Part shown: piece after piece, positions 60,501 to 64,000 of the stretch
Position numbering within the stretch: position 1 is the first letter of the stretch
Layout of the letters: each line of letters starts with the position of its first letter
Origin: Burkholderia catarinensis
GTDB taxonomy: Bacteria; Pseudomonadota; Gammaproteobacteria; Burkholderiales; Burkholderiaceae
Direction of reading: 5' to 3'
Length of the DNA: 64,000 bases
NCBI RefSeq assembly: GCF_001883705.2
Contig: NZ_MDEQ02000008.1
Location: forward strand, 124,001-188,000
The notes under the pieces: model-generated
The model's database searches: none
Told to the model about the DNA's origin: nothing
The model's input: only the letters and a program-made list of their open reading frames with translations
Position numbers and translations under genes: made by a program

Positions 60501-63448
60501 AGCAGCGCTACGCCCGTATGCGATTCGGCGCAGGCCTTCACGTCGTCGGGCGTGCCCGCGCACAGCACGAGGCCGCCGCCGTCGCCGCCTTCCGGGCCGA
60601 GATCGATCAGCCAGTCGGCCGCGCGGATCACGTCGAGGTTGTGTTCGATCACGATCAGCGAATGGCCGGCCGCAAGCAGCTTGCCGAACGCCTGCATCAG
60701 CTTCGCGATGTCGTCGAAGTGCAGCCCGGTGGTCGGCTCGTCGAACATGAACAGCTTCGCCCGCGCGACGCGCGCCTCTTCCGTGACGACCCGGCGGCCG
60801 TTGACGGCCGCCGCGGATTCGGCGAGGAAGCCGGCCAGCTTCAGGCGCTGCGCTTCGCCGCCCGACAGCGTCGGCACCGGCTGGCCGAGCTTCACGTATT
60901 CGAGGCCGACGTCGACGATCGGCTGCAGCACGCGCAGCACCTCGGCGTCGGTCGCGAAGAACGCGGCCGCTTCGCTGACGGTCAGGTCGAGCACGTCGGC
61001 GATGTTCAGCGCGCGGCCGTCGCGCTCGATGCGCACTTCGAGAATCTCGGCGCGGTAGCGGCTGCCGTCGCAGTCCGGGCAGCGCAGGTAGACGTCGCTC
61101 AGGAACTGCATCTCGATGTGCTCGAAGCCCGAGCCGCCACAGGTCGGGCAGCGGCCGTCGCCCGAGTTGAAGCTGAACGTGCCGGCGCTGTAGCCGCGTT
61201 GCAGCGCGAGCGGCGCCTTCGCGAACAGCTTGCGGATCTCGTCGAACGCGCCGACGTAGCTCGCCGGGTTCGAGCGCGTGGTCTTGCCGATCGGCGATTG
61301 ATCGACGAACACGACGTCGCCGACCTGGTCGGCGCCCGTGAGGCCGCGGTACGCGCCCGGCGACTCGGTCGCCTTGCCGTGGTGCCGCGCCATCGCCGGA
61401 TAGAGCACGTCCTGCAGCAGCGTCGACTTGCCGGAACCGGACACGCCGGTCACGCAAACCAGCCGTTGCAGCGGAATCTCGACCGTCACGTCGCGCAGGT
61501 TGTGTTCGCTCGCCCCTTCGAGCACGATGCGCGGCGTGTGCGCGTCGACCACACGGCGCGCCCAGTTCGACGCGTGCGCGACCTGCTTGCGGCCGCCGAG
61601 ATACTCGCCCGTCAGCGTGTGCGCCGAACGGATATCGCCCGGCGTGCCGTCGTAAACGATCGTGCCGCCGCGCTCGCCCGGGCCGGGCCCCATGTCGATC
61701 AGCCGGTCGGCCGCGAGCATCACCGACGGATCGTGCTCGACGACGACGAGCGTATTGCCCGCGTCGCGCAGCCGCTGCATCGCCTCGACGATCCGCGTGA
61801 GATCGCGCGGATGCAGCCCGATGCTCGGCTCGTCGAGCACGAACAGGGTTTTGGTGAGCGACGTGCCGAGCGCCGTCGTCAGGTTGATCCGCTGCACCTC
61901 GCCGCCCGACAGCGTGCGGCTCTGCCGGTCGAGCGTCAGGTAGCCGAGCCCCACGTCGCACAGGTATTTCAGGCGCGTGCGCACTTCGGCGAGCAGCAGC
62001 TTCAATGCATCGTCGAGCAGCGCGCTCGGCAGGCTGACTTCGTCGAAGAAACGGCGGATGCGCTCGATCGGCAGCAGCATCAGGTCGTGCACGGTCAGGC
62101 CCGGCAGCGCCTCGAGCTGCGCGCGGCTCCAGTCGACGCCGCGCGGCATGAAGCGGCTGGCCGGCGCGAGCACGCCGTCGGCATTCGCCTTCGAGCCGAG
62201 CCGCCACTGCAGCGATTCGGTCTTCAGGCGCGCGCCGCCGCACACGTCGCACGGCGTGTAGCTGCGGTATTTCGACAGCAGCACGCGGATATGCATCTTG
62301 TACGCTTTCGATTCGAGGTAGCCGAAGAAGCGCTTCACGCCGTACCACTGGCTCTGCCACTTGCCGTTCCAGTCCGGCGAACCGTTGACGACCCAGTCGC
62401 GTTCGGCGTCCGACAATTCGGCCCACGGCGTATCGCGCGGGATGCCGGCCTTCGCCGCGTAACGCATCAGGTCGTCCTGGCACTCCTTCCATGCGGGCGT
62501 CTGCATCGGCTTGATCGCGCCGCCGCGCAGCGTCTTGCGCGCATCGGGAATCACGAGGCCGAGATCGACGCCGATCACGCGGCCGAAGCCGCGGCAGGTT
62601 TCGCACGCGCCGTACGCCGAGTTGAACGAGAACATGGCCGCCTGCGGCTCCGCATAGCGCAGGTCGCTGTCGGGATCGTGGAGCCCGGTGGAGAAGCGCC
62701 ACACCTGCGGCTCCGCGGCCGCTGCGTTTTCCGCCTCCGGTGCCAGCACGTACACGTTCACGCGCCCGCCGCCGCGCTTCAGCGACGCCTCGATCGCCTC
62801 GACGACGCGCACCTTGTCGGCCTGCTGCACGCGGAAACGGTCGGCCACCACGTCGAGCACCTTGCGCGGCCCGGTGGGCGACGCGACTTCGCGCTGCGCC
62901 TGCACGCGCGTGTAGCCGCTCGCCGACAGCCATTGCGTGACTTCGTCGTCGGATGCCGTTTCCGGCAACTCGACCGGGAACGTGACGACGACGCGCGGAT
63001 CGTCCGCCCGCGTGCGCGCGACGAGATCCGCGTAGATCGTCTCCGGCGTGTCGTGCCGCACCTGCCGCGCGGTCTTGCGGTCGAACAGCTCGGCCGCGCG
63101 CGCGTACAGCAGCTTCAGGTGATCGTTCAGCTCGGTCATCGTGCCGACGGTCGAGCGCGAACTGCGCACCGGGTTGGTCTGGTCGATCGCAATCGCGGGC
63201 GGCACGCCGTCGACCCGCTCGACCTGCGGACGATCCATCCGGTCGAGGAACTGCCGCGCGTACGCGCTGAACGTCTCGACGTAGCGCCGCTGGCCTTCCG
63301 CGTACAACGTGTCGAACACGAGACTCGACTTGCCGGAACCCGACGGGCCGGTGACGACCGTCATTTCGCCGGTGCGCAGGTCGAGATCGATATTCTTGAG
63401 ATTGTGCTGACGTGCTCCGCGAATGCGGATCAGATTGCTGGATGACAA
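57551..63448 (-). CDS. uvrA: Double-length UvrA (four ABC ATPase sites)
   Basis: A 1965-residue protein, twice the usual 940-970. It starts at a TTG (63448); no ATG is available before an upstream stop. It contains two complete UvrA units: Walker A motifs GPSGSGKSS (about residue 34), GVSGSGKST (about 670), GVSGSGKST (about 1050) and GVSGSGKST (about 1600). Signature motifs LSGGE and Walker B DEPSIGLHPRD, DEPTTGLHFDD, DEPTIGLHPRD, DEPTVGLHMAD follow. Zinc-type CxxC pairs occur in both halves (CDVCGG, CPTCGG, CPVCGT, CPDCGG, CPACEG). UvrA normally works as a homodimer to scan DNA for damage; this chain could fold as an internal dimer. Whether a normal uvrA exists elsewhere is not visible. Confidence 0.93.
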   Translation of the reverse strand: MSSSNLIRIRGARQHNLKNIDLDLRTGEMTVVTGPSGSGKSSLVFDTLYAEGQRRYVETFSAYARQFLDRMDRPQVERVDGVPPAIAIDQTNPVRSSRSTVGTMTELNDHLKLLYARAAELFDRKTARQVRHDTPETIYADLVARTRADDPRVVVTFPVELPETASDDEVTQWLSASGYTRVQAQREVASPTGPRKVLDVVADRFRVQQADKVRVVEAIEASLKRGGGRVNVYVLAPEAENAAAAEPQVWRFSTGLHDPDSDLRYAEPQAAMFSFNSAYGACETCRGFGRVIGVDLGLVIPDARKTLRGGAIKPMQTPAWKECQDDLMRYAAKAGIPRDTPWAELSDAERDWVVNGSPDWNGKWQSQWYGVKRFFGYLESKAYKMHIRVLLSKYRSYTPCDVCGGARLKTESLQWRLGSKANADGVLAPASRFMPRGVDWSRAQLEALPGLTVHDLMLLPIERIRRFFDEVSLPSALLDDALKLLLAEVRTRLKYLCDVGLGYLTLDRQSRTLSGGEVQRINLTTALGTSLTKTLFVLDEPSIGLHPRDLTRIVEAMQRLRDAGNTLVVVEHDPSVMLAADRLIDMGPGPGERGGTIVYDGTPGDIRSAHTLTGEYLGGRKQVAHASNWARRVVDAHTPRIVLEGASEHNLRDVTVEIPLQRLVCVTGVSGSGKSTLLQDVLYPAMARHHGKATESPGAYRGLTGADQVGDVVFVDQSPIGKTTRSNPASYVGAFDEIRKLFAKAPLALQRGYSAGTFSFNSGDGRCPTCGGSGFEHIEMQFLSDVYLRCPDCDGSRYRAEILEVRIERDGRALNIADVLDLTVSEAAAFFATDAEVLRVLQPIVDVGLEYVKLGQPVPTLSGGEAQRLKLAGFLAESAAAVNGRRVVTEEARVARAKLFMFDEPTTGLHFDDIAKLMQAFGKLLAAGHSLIVIEHNLDVIRAADWLIDLGPEGGDGGGLVLCAGTPDDVKACAESHTGVALLQYDRAMDAEAARADEGVPLQSVLNAARERRAIEGEDVVRIVNAREHNLKALDVDIPHGKFNVITGVSGSGKSTLAFDILFHEGQRRYLESLNAYARSIVQPAGRPEVDAVYGIPPTVAIEQRLSRGGRKSTVATTSEVWHFLRLLYVKLGLQHCIHDGTPVTSQSVESIAAQLLRDHRGEHVGLLAPLVVNRKGVYTDLAKWAKARGSTHLRVDGEFVTVDPWPKLDRFREHTIELPVADIVVSPDNEAELRRVLDETLELGKGVMHLLAPLDGLHDAMQNDHSTARVGAVKVLSVKRACPVCGTSYPELDPRMFSYNSKHGWCTTCVGTGVTLTREQRAAYDDTVLAEDGRGREQTLPSDEQEPEGVGNEPCPDCGGTRLNPSARAVTFDAHPIVEVAQWTVSDTRRWIDGLALTGRDAQIARDIVSEIGSRLAFLEEVGLGYLSLDRAAPSLSGGEAQRIRLAAQLGSNLQGVCYVLDEPTIGLHPRDNQILLDALRKLGDKGNTLVVVEHDEDTIRRADHIIDIGPGAGKRGGTLVAQGAVADLAAQSGSVTGRLLAQPMTHPLQPRRSVSLPGKKDGQAVPEAWLTVHGARLHNLRDVTVGIPLARLVAVTGVSGSGKSTLARDVLMTNLLDAVGRSVLSSPATRRARKVAQQDAPAANRRSSVLARSAPRPSLNVTHAWQGCESLSGWEQIDRVLEVDQTPIGKTPRSCPATYIGLWDTIRKLFADTLEARARGYTASRFSFNTGDGRCPACEGQGVRTIGMSFLPDVKVPCDVCHGQRFNPETLAVTWRGRNIGDVLTMEIDEAVEFFAPISNIAHPLQLMKDVGLGYLTLGQPSPTLSGGEAQRIKLVTELTKVRDDITRRGQKAPHTLYVLDEPTVGLHMADVAKLIRVLHRLVDAGHSVVVIEHDLDVIAEADWIIDLGPEGGVGGGTIVAAAPPEALVQVRASHTGQALKPVLARTGADEGEAERRGEARVG

Positions 63449-63575
63449 TTTGCCTGCCCGTCTGAATGAGTTAGCCGGAATTCACGGTGCCGGAACGCTG
63501 CGGCGGATGCCCGCAGGCGCGGCGCACGTGCCGCGAGGGTTGCACCTGTGCGGCTCGATTTCGACGGCTACTATA

Positions 63576-63591
63576 CTGTATATTCATACAG
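63576..63591. promoter_or_regulatory. LexA (SOS) box
   Basis: CTGTATATTCATACAG matches the beta/gamma-proteobacterial CTGT-N8-ACAG consensus. It lies 128 bp upstream of the uvrA start, in TACTGTATATTCATACAGTT context. SOS control of uvrA is established in E. coli. Confidence 0.8.
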
Positions 63592-63872
63592 TTTTCCATG
63601 ACGACCCTGGGGCCGTCATGGGCAGGCGGCCGGGGGAACGCCGGGCGCATGCCCGTGTTCGTCGTCAATCGCACGCACAGCGTGCTGAACGAGGTTGTGG
63701 CAGCGGGCCGGATGGTCTCCGCCCCTGACACTGCCCCCCGTTTTCGATGCCGCTACCCGGCTATTGCGGCAACGAGCCTCGCTCGCGCGCCGATCACTGG
63801 AACAATCTGGCCGTGATCAACGTCTGCTCGCATCCGCGCGGCGCCGGCAGCACGGCCGCCACGCCGTCCCTG
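63592..63872. other. Non-coding region upstream of the HiPIP gene end
   Basis: Short frames exist on both strands but none has a ribosome site or a recognisable family. The uvrA promoter probably lies near the LexA box. Confidence 0.35.
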
Positions 63873-64000
63873 CTACGCCTTTTTCACATAGGCGTTGCAC
63901 CAGCCTTTTGCATGGACCTGCTTGCCGCTGAAAATGGTGCACGGCGCCATCGCGGCGCCGGTCTTGCCCTGGAAGAACTGGCAGTTCGCACAGGCCTGGC
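63873..64000 (-). CDS. High-potential iron-sulfur protein, C-terminal end (cut by window edge)
   Basis: The last 42 codons are readable: QACANCQFFQGKTGAAMAP, then CTIFSGKQVHAKGWCNAYVKKA and a TAG at 63875-63873. CANC, APC and GWC supply the four cysteines that bind the 4Fe-4S cluster in HiPIP, with the expected KGWCxAYVKKA ending. The start, with its Tat signal, is beyond the window. HiPIPs are periplasmic electron carriers. Confidence 0.88.
   Translation of the reverse strand, partial: QACANCQFFQGKTGAAMAPCTIFSGKQVHAKGWCNAYVKKA

Noticed and set aside
57638..63445. A 1935-codon plus-strand open frame opposite uvrA
   Set aside because: Shadow of the GC-rich codon structure of uvrA: Arg/Ala/His-rich composition, no motif and no ribosome site.
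63487..63816. Plus-strand 109-codon frame spanning the LexA box
   Set aside because: Overlaps the regulatory region, and its sequence has no recognisable domain.
1..64000. tRNA, rRNA, CRISPR arrays and intact transposases
   Set aside because: I looked for cloverleaf-like arms with CCA ends, regular spacer repeats and DDE transposase motifs and saw none.

Overview
The window is high-GC DNA with strongly biased codon use and reads as a Burkholderia chromosome or second replicon, most likely Burkholderia cepacia complex or a close relative. The support is gene content: a Tad/Flp pilus locus of the beta-proteobacterial kind, a remnant of a PA-IIL/BC2L-type lectin, a double-length UvrA and a high-potential iron-sulfur protein. 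All family assignments rest on motifs read from the translated sequence; no database search was possible.

Layout. (1) 1-5761: an AraC-type regulator, cut by the window edge, diverges from a five-gene operon: dienelactone hydrolase/SnoaL-like fusion, SDR, StyA-like flavoprotein monooxygenase, flavin reductase and outer-membrane channel. It resembles the iif/ind-type indole-oxidation clusters. (2) 6117-19057, minus strand: a complete Tad pilus locus with three Flp pilin genes, prepilin peptidase, an additional P-loop ATPase, CpaB, secretin, small lipoprotein, TadG, two TadE-like pseudopilins, TadZ, TadA, TadB and TadC. (3) 20058-24193: two GT87-like membrane glycosyltransferases, a GtrB/ArnC-like GT2 and GtrA, followed by the C-terminal stub of a PA-IIL-type lectin gene. 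(4) 24448-33162: a little-known locus with an amino-acid-type binding protein, an AsnO/VioC-like Fe(II)/2-oxoglutarate oxygenase, an MFS exporter, two ATP-grasp ligases, a LysR regulator and an SBF-type transporter. It looks like production and export of a modified amino acid or small peptide and is the best candidate here for an undescribed system. (5) 33.6-41.8 kb: a decayed CobT-like VWA gene, a PHB-depolymerase-like esterase, an MHYT-domain histidine kinase with a response regulator carrying a degenerate HD-GYP domain, a GNAT, a TPR protein and a two-gene ABC exporter with unusual ATPase motifs.

(6) 41.8-51.2 kb is an accessory mosaic of orphan genes: HxlR and MerR regulators, SDR, lone PstS, exported Ntn-type amidase, PhzF, DUF1059 and MAPEG. 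It also has gene fragments, palindromes and dispersed repeats. Two 85-bp direct repeats, each encoding the first residues of a MutS-like protein and then a stop, bracket 42.0-46.6 kb. (7) 52033-57207: a LysR regulator diverging from an acyl-CoA dehydrogenase, MaoC-type hydratase, family III CoA-transferase and CitE-type lyase, an arrangement matching itaconate catabolism (ict-ich-ccl). (8) 57551-63448: a 1965-residue UvrA with four ABC ATPase sites in one chain, preceded by a consensus LexA box. The window ends inside a HiPIP gene. No rRNA, tRNA or CRISPR array was recognised.
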